From contig CAVZUJ010000002.1 in the NCBI GenBank assembly GCA_963778525.1, positions 496,001-560,000 of the forward strand: a DNA stretch of 64,000 bases, given 5' to 3'. The notes beneath the pieces are model-generated. The model made no database searches. It was not told the origin of the DNA and saw only the letters and a list, made by a program, of their open reading frames with translations. Both the position numbers and the translations under genes were made by a program. Below, one piece after another: positions 27,260-36,664 of this stretch (positions are counted from its first letter, which is position 1; every line of letters starts with the position of its first letter). The stretch is from Schlegelella_A sp963778525. GTDB taxonomy: Bacteria > Pseudomonadota > Gammaproteobacteria > Burkholderiales > Burkholderiaceae_C.

Positions 27260-28320
27260 ATGAAATTGATTCTGGGTATCGAAACCTCCTGCGATGAAAC
27301 CGGTGTTGCACTCATCGGGACACGCGGCGACAACCGGACGCCCCGCTTGCTGGCGCATGCGCTCCACAGCCAGATCGACCTTCATGCGGACTATGGCGGC
27401 GTCGTTCCCGAATTGGCCTCGCGCGATCACATCCGGCGCGTGTTGCCTTTGCTCGCCGAAGTCCTGGCGCAAGCTGGCGCTCACGTCAACGTCGATCGAC
27501 CTCGTTGCCTACACGCGTGGGCCAGGCCTCGCCGGTGCTTTGCTCGTTGGCGCCGGCGTCGCCTGTGCATTGGGTGCGGCGCTCGAACGCGCTACTACAG
27601 GGGTTCATCACTCTGGAAGGGCACCTGCTTTCGCCCTTTCTCGCCTCCGATCCTCCCCAGTTCCCCTTCGTCGCCCTGCTGGTCTCCGGCGGCCACACCC
27701 AGCTTCTCGAGGTGGCCGACGTTGGCCACTATCACTTGCTCGGCGACACGATCGACGACGCCGCGGGGGAGGCCTTCGACAAATCGGCCAAATTACTCGG
27801 GCTCGGCTATCCCGGCGGGCCGGCATTGGCGCGGCTCGCCGAATTCGGTGATCCGGGTGCGTTCGCCCTGCCGAGGCCGCTTTTGCAGCGCGACTCGCTC
27901 GACTTTTCCTTCGCTGGCCTGAAGACGGCGGTGCGGACGCATGCGCTGAAGCTCCAAGGGGCCGCCTGCGAGCAGGCGCGCGCCGACCTTGCCGCATCGA
28001 CGCAAGAGGCGATCGTCGACGTGCTCGTTCGCAAGTCGATGGCGGCGTTGGCGCAAACCGGGCTCAAGCGCCTCGTCATCGCCGGCGGCGTCGGCGCCAA
28101 TGCGTTGCTGCGAGCGCGCCTCGAGGCCGAATGCAAAAAGCGCCAGGCCCGGGTTCACTTTCCGGAGCTGGCGCTATGCACCGACAACGGCGCGATGATC
28201 GCGCTGGCGGCGGCGATGCGGATGCAGCGCGGCATCGCGCACGCCTCGGCCGACTACGCCTTCGACGTGCTGCCGCGCTGGCCGCTCATGGCGGTCAACG
28301 AAGCGGCGGCCGCGCGCTGA
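27260..28320 (+). CDS. tsaD: tRNA N6-adenosine threonylcarbamoyltransferase TsaD (two frameshifts)
   Basis: About 352 aa when repaired. Makes t6A37 in ANN-decoding tRNAs with TsaB/TsaE; essential in most bacteria. The N-terminus LILGIETSCDETGVAL, the YTRGPGLAGALLVG segment, VSGGHTQLLEV and the C-terminal VIAGGVGANALLR are diagnostic. As sequenced, an extra base near 27490 and an extra T near 27612 break the frame. The second falls inside the metal-binding HHLEGH motif. Since the rest is perfectly conserved, these are probably sequence errors. Confidence 0.9.
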
Positions 28321-28340
28321 GGCGCGTTGCCGCCGCGTTC

Positions 28341-28838
28341 TCAGGCGATGCTGAGCTGTGTCGCGCCGGCCGGCACTTTCTTGGCCAGCGTCAGCGTCAG
28401 GACGCCGTTTTCGAACTTCGCTTGCGAAGCAGCCTGGTCGACCTCGGTCGGCAGGACGATGGTGCGCGAGTAGATCGGCGCCAGCCGTTCGCGATAGAGA
28501 ACGCGATCCGCATTGGCAGGCTTGACCTCGGCTGGCGTCGCGCCTTCAGCCTGCGGCTGTGCCGCAGCGGCGCTTGCGGCGGCACCGGTCAGGGTGACAC
28601 GACGGCCTTCGACCGAGACCTTGAGCTGCTCGCGCGTCGCGCCGGGAACGTCGAGCACGACGGTATACGTCGCGTCGCCTTCCGACACATCCATCGCGGG
28701 GGTGCGGGTTTCGGAGCTGGTTTTGTCGCCGCCGAAGTATTGGACATACGAATCGTCGAAGAGGCGGTCGAGCGCGGTACTGAACGACGGTACGGCGCGA
28801 GCGCGCGAGGCGCTGCGGGAAAGAGGCAGAACGAACAT
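28341..28838 (-). CDS. Hsp20/alpha-crystallin small heat shock protein
   Basis: 165-aa ATP-independent holdase. The alpha-crystallin domain runs from about residue 45 (TPAMDVSEGDATYTVVLDVPGA) to the hallmark AKFENGVLTLTLAKK near 140-154. A low-complexity Ala/Gln/Pro insertion of about 20-25 residues interrupts the domain between the VTLTGAA strand and DRVLYRER. The N-terminal region (FSTALDRLFDDSYVQYFGG) is typical of class A/B bacterial sHsps. A sigma-32-type promoter lies upstream. Confidence 0.9.
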   Translation of the reverse strand: MFVLPLSRSASRARAVPSFSTALDRLFDDSYVQYFGGDKTSSETRTPAMDVSEGDATYTVVLDVPGATREQLKVSVEGRRVTLTGAAASAAAAQPQAEGATPAEVKPANADRVLYRERLAPIYSRTIVLPTEVDQAASQAKFENGVLTLTLAKKVPAGATQLSIA

Positions 28839-28891
28839 GGAAGACTCCTAGAATTCATCGGCCGCGGCCCATCGCAGCGACCCTGCCGCCG

Positions 28892-28920
28892 AAATGAGAG
28901 CGGCATTTTTGTTTTCAAGG
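28892..28920 (-). promoter_or_regulatory. sigma-32 heat-shock promoter of hsp20
   Basis: On the minus strand CCTTGAAA (28913-28920) is followed, after 13 bases, by TCTCATTT (28892-28899). This matches the RpoH pattern CTTGAAA-N(11-15)-CCCCATnT at 7/7 and about 6/8 positions. It lies about 50-80 bases before the hsp20 start, giving a leader of about 45 bases with AGGAG at its end. Confidence 0.75.
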
Positions 28921-28927
28921 GCATCAC

Positions 28928-30088
28928 GTGCATCGGATGAGACAAGTCGTCGAGGATCTGCCGGGTTCGAAGATCCGCGAGGTCGCCAACGCCGGGCTCG
29001 GACGCGACGACGTTCTCGCGTTCTGGTTCGGCGAAAGCGACGAGCCGACGCCGGAGTTCGTTCGTGCCGCTGCCGTGCGCTCGCTCGATGCGGGCGAGAC
29101 CTTCTATTCGCACAACCTCGGCTTGCCCGAGTTGCGCGATGCGATTGCGAAGTACACCAGCGCCTTGCATCAGCCGGTGAGCGCCGAGCGCATCGCCGTC
29201 ACGTCGTCCGGGGTCAACGCCCTGATGTTGACGATGCAACTCCTCGTCGGCGCCGGTGACGAGGTTGTCGCGGTCACACCGGTCTGGCCCAATCTGACGG
29301 CCCAGCCGGCCATCCTCGGCGCGCACGTCGTTCGTTTTTCGCTCCGCGCCGACAGTGGCACCTGGCGCCTCGACCTCGACGCGCTGCGGCAGGCAGTGAC
29401 GCCGAAGACAAGGGTGCTGCTCGTCAATTCGCCGAACAATCCGACGGGTTGGACGCTCAGCCGGGAAGAGCAGGCCGCGCTGCTCGCGCACTGCCGGACA
29501 ACGGGCACCTGGATCGTGGCCGACGAGGTCTACGAGCGCATCTATTTCAGCGATCCCGCCCGGTGTGCGCCGAGCTTCCTGGACCTGGCCGATGCCGATG
29601 ATCGCCTGGTCGTCGTCCACAGCTTCTCGAAGAGCTTCCTGATGACGGGCTGGCGTCTGGGCTGGATCGTTCACCCGGAGGGCGCGGGCCCTTCGCTCGC
29701 CAAGCTGATCGAATTCAACACCTCGTGCGCGCCGGTCTTCATCCAGCGCGCGGCCCTGGCGGCGTTGGCGCAAGCCGGGCCGTATGTCCCGGGGCTGGTC
29801 GATCGCCTGCGCACCTGCCGAGACCTCTTGTTGCCGCGCCTGGCGGCACTTCCCGGCGTTTCCGTGGCCACGCCGGCCGGCGGCCTCTATGCATTCTTCA
29901 GCGTCGCGGGGCAGCGCGACTCGCTTGCCCTGGCCAAGCGCCTGGTCGCCGAGGCAGGGCTGGGGCTCGCGCCGGGTGCCGCGTTCGGACCGGAAGGCGA
30001 AGGCTGGCTGCGCTGGTGTTTCGCGTCGCGCGACCCGGCGCGCCTGCTGGACGGGGTCGAGCGCCTGACTCGCTTCCTGCGTCTATAA
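28928..30088 (+). CDS. pyridoxal phosphate-dependent aminotransferase, class I/II
   Basis: 386 aa. Family features are FYSHNLGLPELRDAIAKY, LVNSPNNPTGW, ADEVYERIYF and the PLP lysine Lys235 in HSFSKSFLMTGWRLGW. The overall layout is that of AspC/AAT subgroup 1-gamma enzymes; substrate unknown. GTG at 28928 is used here; ATG at 28937 (MRQVVEDLPGS) is an equally good start. Its upstream region abuts the divergent hsp20 promoter. Its stop codon is part of the rpsO -10 element. Confidence 0.88.
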   Translation: MHRMRQVVEDLPGSKIREVANAGLGRDDVLAFWFGESDEPTPEFVRAAAVRSLDAGETFYSHNLGLPELRDAIAKYTSALHQPVSAERIAVTSSGVNALMLTMQLLVGAGDEVVAVTPVWPNLTAQPAILGAHVVRFSLRADSGTWRLDLDALRQAVTPKTRVLLVNSPNNPTGWTLSREEQAALLAHCRTTGTWIVADEVYERIYFSDPARCAPSFLDLADADDRLVVVHSFSKSFLMTGWRLGWIVHPEGAGPSLAKLIEFNTSCAPVFIQRAALAALAQAGPYVPGLVDRLRTCRDLLLPRLAALPGVSVATPAGGLYAFFSVAGQRDSLALAKRLVAEAGLGLAPGAAFGPEGEGWLRWCFASRDPARLLDGVERLTRFLRL

Positions 30089-30089
30089 T
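30084..30089 (+). promoter_or_regulatory. -10 element upstream of rpsO
   Basis: Perfect TATAAT that includes the TAA stop codon of the aminotransferase. The -35 region is not recognisable. It would give rpsO a leader of about 120 bases, in which S15 autoregulation could act. Confidence 0.5.
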
Positions 30090-30216
30090 CGAAGGCTCAG
30101 CTGCAGTGGCAGCGAGCCAGCACGACGCCGGTCGGTTTCACCGGCGCTCGCAAGTCGACATTCGAAACCGTGGCGTGGCCGTCGTGCCGGCGCTCGGTTT
30201 CATTTCAGGAAACGAG

Positions 30217-30486
30217 ATGCCAGCTACCATCGAACACAAAGCCGAAATCGTCAAGGCGCACGCCCGCGGCGCTGCCGACACCGGTTCCACCGAAGTGCAA
30301 GTCGCCCTGTTGACCGACCGGATCAACGAGCTCACGCCGCACTTCAAGACCCACCTCAAAGACCACCACGGCCGGCGCGGCCTGTTGAAGATGGTCAACC
30401 GGCGCAAGAGCCTCCTGTCCTATCTGAAGGATACGGATGCCGAGCGCTATACCGCGCTGATCCAGAAGCTCGGCCTGCGCAAGTAG
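30217..30486 (+). CDS. rpsO: 30S ribosomal protein S15
   Basis: 89 aa. Early-binding 16S rRNA protein of the central domain. The highly conserved GSTEVQVALLTDRINELT, HFKTHLKDHHGRRGLL and VNRRKSLLSYLK identify it. Upstream of pnp in the classic rpsO-pnp order. Confidence 0.98.
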   Translation: MPATIEHKAEIVKAHARGAADTGSTEVQVALLTDRINELTPHFKTHLKDHHGRRGLLKMVNRRKSLLSYLKDTDAERYTALIQKLGLRK

Positions 30487-30575
30487 GTCTCAGACAGGAT
30501 GCCGAATGCCTCGCGCGGGTCGAACCGGCGGGCACTTCGGCAGTTGGAACGGGAAGCAGGCCAGCGAGGCTGTGT

Positions 30576-30622
30576 CATTCCACCGATGTTCGCCAGAACC
30601 GTCCGCGAGCACCCTTGGAATG
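30576..30622 (+). repeat. inverted repeat in the pnp leader
   Basis: CATTCCA (30576-30582) can pair with TGGAATG (30616-30622), extended by a G-C and a G-T pair at the base, around a 33-base loop. It lies 74 bases before the pnp start. In E. coli pnp mRNA is controlled by RNase III cutting of a leader stem followed by PNPase degradation; this could be the local equivalent, which is inference. Confidence 0.4.
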
Positions 30623-30695
30623 GCATTTCGCTAGAAGCTCTCGTTCCGGGTGACGGCGCCGCCCCGAAGGCGCTCTTCGCTACGGAGTACACGCA

Positions 30696-32816
30696 ATGAG
30701 CATGTTCAACAAGATCACCAAGACCTTCCAATGGGGCGGCCGCACCGTCACGCTCGAGACCGGCGAGATCGCCCGTCAATCGGGCGGCGCCGTCGTCGTC
30801 TCGATCGAAGACACGGTCATCCTGGCCACGGTCGTCGCCAAGAAAGACGCCAAGCCGGGGCAGGACTTCTTCCCGCTGACCGTCGACTACGTCGAGAAGA
30901 CCTACGCTGCGGGCAAGATCCCGGGCAGCTTCTTCAAGCGCGAAGGCCGCCCGAGCGAGCTCGAAACGCTGACCTCGCGGCTCATCGACCGGCCGTTGCG
31001 GCCGCTCTTTCCCGAAGGCTTCTACAACGAAGTCCAGGTCATCATCCACGTGTTGTCGCTGAACCCGGAAATCGCGGCCGACATCCCTTCGCTGATCGGC
31101 GCCAGCGCCGCCCTGGCGATCTCCGGCATTCCGTTCAACGGCCCGATCGGTGCCGCGCGCGTCGGCTACATCGGCGGCCAGTACGTCCTGAATCCGACCA
31201 AGGCCCAGATGGCCGAGACGCAGATGGACCTCATCGTCGCCGGCACTGAAGCCGCCGTGCTGATGGTGGAGTCCGAAGCCAAGCAGCTGACCGAAGAAGT
31301 GATGCTCGGCGGCGTGGTCTTCGGCCACGAGCAGGGCAACATCGCCATCGCCGCGATCAACGAGCTGGTGCGCGACGCCGGCAAGCCGGTCTGGGATTGG
31401 CAAGCGCCGGCCAAGGACGATGCCCTCATCGCCCAGGTGTCGGCGCATGCCGAACAGTCGATCAACGCGGCCTACCAGATCCGTTCGAAGCAGACCCGCA
31501 CGCACGCGCTGCGCGACGCTGCCACAGCGGCCAAGAGCGCGCTGACGGCGTCGGGCGTGGCCTTCGACCCGGTCAAGGTCGACAACATGCTGTTCGACAT
31601 CGAAGCCAAGATCGTGCGCAGCCAGATCCTCTCGGGCGAGCCGCGCATCGACGGCCGCGACACGCGCACCGTGCGCCCGATCGAGATCCGCACCAGCCTC
31701 CTGCCGCGTGTCCACGGCTCGGCGCTCTTCACGCGCGGCGAGACCCAGGCCCTGGTCGCCGCCACGCTCGGCACCGACCGCGATTCGCAGCGCATCGACG
31801 CGCTCGCCGGCGAGTTCAGCGAGCACTTCATGCTCCACTACAACATGCCTCCGTTCGCCACCGGCGAAACGGGCCGCGTCGGCTCGCCGAAGCGGCGCGA
31901 GATCGGCCACGGCCGCCTCGCCAAGCGCGCCCTCGTGGCCGTGCTGCCCGACCGCGGTGAGTTCCCGTACTCGATGCGTGTCGTCTCGGAGATCACCGAG
32001 TCGAACGGCTCTTCGTCGATGGCCTCGGTGTGCGGCGGCTGCCTCGCGCTGATGGACGCCGGCGTGCCGCTGAAGGCGCACGTGGCCGGCATCGCCATGG
32101 GCCTGATCAAGGACGGCAACCGCTTTGCCGTGCTGACCGACATCCTCGGTGACGAAGATCACCTGGGCGACATGGACTTCAAGGTCGCCGGCACCACCGT
32201 CGGCGTGACCGCCCTGCAGATGGACATCAAGATCCAGGGCATCACCAAGGAGATCATGCAGGTCGCACTGGCGCAGGCCAAGGAAGCGCGCCTGCACATC
32301 CTGGGCAAGATGACCGAGGCGATGGGCACCGCGAACACCGAGGTCTCGCAGTTTGCGCCGCGCCTCTACACCATGAAGATCAACCCGGAGAAGATCCGCG
32401 ACGTGATCGGCAAGGGCGGCTCGACCATCCGCGCGCTGACCGAAGAAACCGGTTGCACGATCGACATCGGCGAAGACGGGACGATCACGATCGCCTCCAC
32501 CGACGCCGACAAGGCCGAGTTCGCGAAGAAGCGCATCGAGCAGATCACCGCGGAAGTGGAAGTGGGCAAGGTCTACGAAGGCCCGATCACCAAGATTCTC
32601 GACTTCGGCGCGCTGGTGAACCTGATGCCCGGCAAGGACGGCCTGCTGCACATCAGCCAGATCGCCCACCAGCGGGTCGAGAAGGTCACCGACTTCCTGA
32701 AGGAGGGCCAGATCGTTCGCGTCAAGGTGCTGGAGACCGACGAGAAGGGCCGGGTCAAGCTGTCGATGAAGGCGCTGCTCGATCGCGAACCGCGCGAGCC
32801 CGCGCATCAAGAGTGA
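30696..32816 (+). CDS. pnp: polyribonucleotide nucleotidyltransferase
   Basis: 706 aa. Phosphorolytic 3'-5' exoribonuclease of the degradosome. Two RNase PH domains (residues 10-220 and 310-540; catalytic region MDFKVAGTTVGVTALQMDIK), then KH (VIGKGGSTIRALTEETGC) and S1 (VYEGPITKILDFGALVNL, GKDGLLHISQI) RNA-binding domains. Intact and of family length. Follows rpsO after a 209-base leader. Confidence 0.97.
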   Translation: MSMFNKITKTFQWGGRTVTLETGEIARQSGGAVVVSIEDTVILATVVAKKDAKPGQDFFPLTVDYVEKTYAAGKIPGSFFKREGRPSELETLTSRLIDRPLRPLFPEGFYNEVQVIIHVLSLNPEIAADIPSLIGASAALAISGIPFNGPIGAARVGYIGGQYVLNPTKAQMAETQMDLIVAGTEAAVLMVESEAKQLTEEVMLGGVVFGHEQGNIAIAAINELVRDAGKPVWDWQAPAKDDALIAQVSAHAEQSINAAYQIRSKQTRTHALRDAATAAKSALTASGVAFDPVKVDNMLFDIEAKIVRSQILSGEPRIDGRDTRTVRPIEIRTSLLPRVHGSALFTRGETQALVAATLGTDRDSQRIDALAGEFSEHFMLHYNMPPFATGETGRVGSPKRREIGHGRLAKRALVAVLPDRGEFPYSMRVVSEITESNGSSSMASVCGGCLALMDAGVPLKAHVAGIAMGLIKDGNRFAVLTDILGDEDHLGDMDFKVAGTTVGVTALQMDIKIQGITKEIMQVALAQAKEARLHILGKMTEAMGTANTEVSQFAPRLYTMKINPEKIRDVIGKGGSTIRALTEETGCTIDIGEDGTITIASTDADKAEFAKKRIEQITAEVEVGKVYEGPITKILDFGALVNLMPGKDGLLHISQIAHQRVEKVTDFLKEGQIVRVKVLETDEKGRVKLSMKALLDREPREPAHQE

Positions 32817-32838
32817 CGGCACGGCGAGACAAGGCGTC

Positions 32839-33818
32839 GTGAAAGCGATCGAGATCGCCAGCCCTGGCGGGCCGGAGGTGCTTCGCCCGGCGGAGCGGCC
32901 GATGCCGGTCGCGGGGGCGGGTGAGGTGTTGATCCGGGTGGCCGCGTCGGGCATCAATCGGCCCGACGTGCTGCAACGCAAGGGCCTCTATCCGGTGCCG
33001 CCCGGTGCCTCCGACATTCCCGGCCTCGAAGTGGCGGGCACCATCGTCGAAGGCGATGCGGCGGCGATGCGCGCCGCCGGCTTCGCGGTCGGCGATCGGG
33101 TCTGCGCGCTTGTCGCTGGCGGCGGCTACGCTGAATATTGCAGCGCGCCGATCGGACAGTGCCTGCCTTCGCCGGCGAACCTGAGCGATGTCGAGGCGGC
33201 CAGCCTGCCCGAGACCTTCTTCACCGTCTGGTCGAACGTGTTCGATCGCGGTCGTCTTCAGCCGGGCGAAACGCTGCTGGTGCACGGCGGCAGCAGCGGC
33301 ATCGGCGTCACCGCGATCCAGCTTGCCAAGGTGTATGGCGCGAAGGTGATCGTCACCGTCGGCTCGGCCGACAAGGCCGCGGCATGCATGGCGCTCGGCG
33401 CCGACCACGCAATCGACTACAAGACGCAGGACTTCGTTGCCGAGGTGCAGCGCATCACGGCGAAGGCCGGTGTCGACGTCGTGCTCGACATGGTCGCCGG
33501 CGAGTACGTCGGCCGCGAGATCAAGTGCCTCGCTGAAGACGGGCGGATCGTCATCATCGCGGTGCAGGGCGGGGTCGACGCGCATATCGATGCCAGCGTG
33601 GTCCTGCGTCGGCGCCTCCATATCACCGGCTCGACCCTGCGCCCGCGCCCGGTCGCCTTCAAGAGCGCCATTGCGGCATCGTTGAAGCGCACGGTCTGGC
33701 CGTGGCTGGAGAGCGGCCAGGTCAAGCCGGTGATCCATGAGGTCTTCCCCGCCGCCGAGGCTGCGCGCGCGCATACGCTGATGGATTCGCATCAGCAGGT
33801 CGGCAAGCTGGTGCTGAC

Positions 33819-33825
<7 letters not shown>
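32839..33825 (+). CDS. NAD(P)H-quinone oxidoreductase (zinc-independent MDR family, PIG3-like)
   Basis: 328 aa. Medium-chain dehydrogenase of the quinone oxidoreductase type without zinc ligands. GroES-like N-domain (ASGINRPDVLQRKGLYPVPP), then the Rossmann motif LLVHGGSSGIGVTAIQLAK. Related to E. coli Qor and human TP53I3. GTG start 22 bases after the pnp stop; the stop overlaps the tpiA start. Confidence 0.9.
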
Positions 33826-34568
<743 letters not shown>

Positions 34569-34608
34569 CACGCGGGCCGCGCCTCGATTCGATCGGAGTT
34601 TCACAAGA

Positions 34609-35055
34609 ATGAACGTCATCATCCACTTCGTGCTCGCGCTTCAGATCCTGACAGCGCTGGTGATGATCGGCCTCGTGCTGATCCAGCACGGCAAGGGCGC
34701 CGACATGGGCGCCTCGTTCGGCAGCGGCGCTTCGGGCAGCCTGTTCGGAGCCACGGGCAGCGCCAATTTCCTGTCGCGCTCGACGGCGGTCTGTGCTGCC
34801 GTGTTCTTCGTCTGTACCCTGGCCCTGGCCTACTCGTCGAACGACCGGCCGAAGGCCACGACTGGCAGCATCCTCGATCGTCCGTCGGCGGGTGCGTCGG
34901 CGCCGGTCACGTCGGCCTCGGGCGCCGGTGCGATTCCGGGTGCCACCAAGGCGATCACCTTGCCGGCGATGGCCGCTTCAGCGGCCTCGGCGCCGGCCCC
35001 CGTCGCCACGACCATGCCAGCAGCATCGGGCGCTGGAGCGATCCCGCAGAAATAG
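34609..35055 (+). CDS. secG: preprotein translocase subunit SecG
   Basis: 148 aa, longer than E. coli SecG (110). Two membrane segments (residues 3-23 and 57-75) flank the conserved GKGADMGASFGSGASGSLFG loop. Assists SecYE in protein export. The tail (82-148) is Ala/Pro/Thr-rich and contains the octapeptide ASGAGAIP twice (103-110 and 139-146). Position between tpiA and tRNA-Leu-nuo is typical of Burkholderiales. Confidence 0.94.
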   Translation: MNVIIHFVLALQILTALVMIGLVLIQHGKGADMGASFGSGASGSLFGATGSANFLSRSTAVCAAVFFVCTLALAYSSNDRPKATTGSILDRPSAGASAPVTSASGAGAIPGATKAITLPAMAASAASAPAPVATTMPAASGAGAIPQK

Positions 35056-35132
35056 CGAACGCCTCGGCTAGAATTCCGAGTTGCCCGGCGAGCCACTCCT
35101 CATGCCAGCCGAAGCAAGAAAACCCGAGTGCC

Positions 35133-35217
35133 GCCGACGTGGTGAAATTGGTAGACACGCTATCTTGAGGGGGTAGTGGCGAAAGCTGTGCGAGTTCGAG
35201 TCTCGCCGTCGGCACCA
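35133..35217 (+). tRNA. leuU: tRNA-Leu (anticodon GAG)
   Basis: 85 bases including encoded CCA (35215-35217). Acceptor stem GCCGACG/CGTCGGC with discriminator A at 35214. Anticodon stem CTATC/GGTAG (one G-T pair) with loop TTGAGGG, so the anticodon is GAG and CUC/CUU are read. The T arm GAGTTCGAGTCTC and a long variable arm (class II) confirm leucine. TAGAAT at 35069-35074 may be its -10, with no clear -35. Only four bases separate its end from the nuoA start codon. Confidence 0.97.
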
Positions 35218-35221
35218 TCTC

Positions 35222-35581
35222 ATGACCCTGGATCCCTACCTGCCCGTCATTCTCTTCATCCTGATCGGGGTGGCGGTTGGCGTTGCGCCGCAGATGCTCG
35301 GGTTCCTTCTCGGCCCGCGCAAGCCCGACCAGGCGAAGAATTCTCCCTACGAATGCGGCTTCGAGGCCTTCGAGGACGCGCGCATGAAGTTCGACGTGCG
35401 CTACTACCTCGTCGCCATCCTCTTCATCCTGTTCGACCTCGAGATCGCCTTTCTCTTTCCGTGGGCGGTCGCGCTGCGCGAGATCGGGCCAGCCGGCTTC
35501 TGGGCGATGATGCTTTTCCTCGGCATCCTCGTCGTCGGCTTCGTCTACGAGTGGAAAAAGGGCGCCCTGGACTGGGAATGA
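35222..35581 (+). CDS. nuoA: NADH-quinone oxidoreductase subunit A
   Basis: 119-aa membrane subunit of complex I with three hydrophobic helices. Diagnostic: KNSPYECGFEAFEDARMKFD and FDLEIAFLFPWAVAL. First gene of the complete nuoA-N operon, in which electrons from NADH reach quinone and protons are pumped. The start MTLDPYLPVILFIL fits the family, yet there is no room for a normal ribosome site between the tRNA and this ATG. Confidence 0.96.
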   Translation: MTLDPYLPVILFILIGVAVGVAPQMLGFLLGPRKPDQAKNSPYECGFEAFEDARMKFDVRYYLVAILFILFDLEIAFLFPWAVALREIGPAGFWAMMLFLGILVVGFVYEWKKGALDWE

Positions 35582-35584
35582 CGA

Positions 35585-36061
35585 ATGAGTCTTGACGGCG
35601 TTCTGAAAGAAGGCTTCGTCACGACGAGCCTCGATGCGGTCATCAACTGGTCGAAGACCGGTTCGCTCTGGCCCATGACCTTCGGGTTGGCCTGCTGCGC
35701 CGTCGAGATGATGCATGCCGGGGCGTCGCGCTACGACATCGATCGCTTCGGGATGCTCTTTCGCCCGAGCCCGCGCCAGAGCGACCTGATGATCGTCGCC
35801 GGCACGCTCTGCAACAAGATGGCGCCGGCGCTGCGCAAGGTCTACGACCAGATGGCCGAGCCGCGCTGGGTCATCTCGATGGGCTCGTGCGCCAACGGCG
35901 GCGGCTACTACCACTACAGCTACTCGGTGGTGCGCGGTTGCGACCGGATCGTGCCGGTCGACGTCTACGTGCCGGGCTGCCCGCCGACGGCCGAAGCGCT
36001 GCTCTACGGCGTGCTGCAACTGCAGGCCAAGATCCGGCGTGAAACCACCATCGCCCGCTGA
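35585..36061 (+). CDS. nuoB: NADH-quinone oxidoreductase subunit B
   Basis: 158 aa. Carries the N2 [4Fe-4S] cluster, the last electron donor to quinone. Tandem cysteines in GLACCAVEMMHAG, the next ligand in MGSCANGGGYY and the last in VPGCPPTAEAL. Three bases after nuoA. Confidence 0.97.
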   Translation: MSLDGVLKEGFVTTSLDAVINWSKTGSLWPMTFGLACCAVEMMHAGASRYDIDRFGMLFRPSPRQSDLMIVAGTLCNKMAPALRKVYDQMAEPRWVISMGSCANGGGYYHYSYSVVRGCDRIVPVDVYVPGCPPTAEALLYGVLQLQAKIRRETTIAR

Positions 36062-36064
36062 CGC

Positions 36065-36661
36065 ATGAGCAGCCTCGATACCTTGCAGGAAGCGCTGACG
36101 GGCAAGCTCGGCGCGAAGGTGAAAAAGCTGGAGCGCGCCTTCGGCGAGCTGACGCTGACGGTCACGGCCGCCGATTACCTCGAGACGGCGCTGATGCTGC
36201 GCGACGACGCCGACTTCGCGTTCGAGCAGCTCGTCGATCTCTGCGGTGTCGACTATTCCAGCTATCGCGACGCACCGTGGGAAGGCCCGCGTTTCTGCGT
36301 CGTCTCGCACCTGCTGTCCTTGACGAAGAACTGGCGCCTGCGCCTGAAGGTGTTCTGCCCCGACGACGACGTGCCGCAAGTGGCGTCGCTCACCGACGTC
36401 TGGAGCTCGGCCAACTGGTTCGAGCGCGAAGCCTTCGATCTCTTTGGCGTCATCTTCGACGGCCACCTCGACCTGCGCCGCATCCTCACCGACTACGGCT
36501 TCATCGGCCACCCGTTCCGCAAGGACTTTCCGGTCTCTGGCACGGTCGAGATGCGCTACGACCCCGACCAGAAGCGGGTGATCTACCAGCCGGTGACGAT
36601 CGAGCCGCGCGAGATCGTGCCGCGCGTCATCCGCGAAGACAACTATGGCGGCCTGCACTAG
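36065..36661 (+). CDS. nuoC: NADH-quinone oxidoreductase subunit C
   Basis: 198 aa, 30 kDa subunit of the connecting arm. The signature SANWFEREAFDLFGVIFDGH and DYGFIGHPFRKDFP are present. Separate from nuoD, unlike the fused nuoCD of enterobacteria. Confidence 0.97.
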   Translation: MSSLDTLQEALTGKLGAKVKKLERAFGELTLTVTAADYLETALMLRDDADFAFEQLVDLCGVDYSSYRDAPWEGPRFCVVSHLLSLTKNWRLRLKVFCPDDDVPQVASLTDVWSSANWFEREAFDLFGVIFDGHLDLRRILTDYGFIGHPFRKDFPVSGTVEMRYDPDQKRVIYQPVTIEPREIVPRVIREDNYGGLH

Positions 36662-36664
36662 CCC

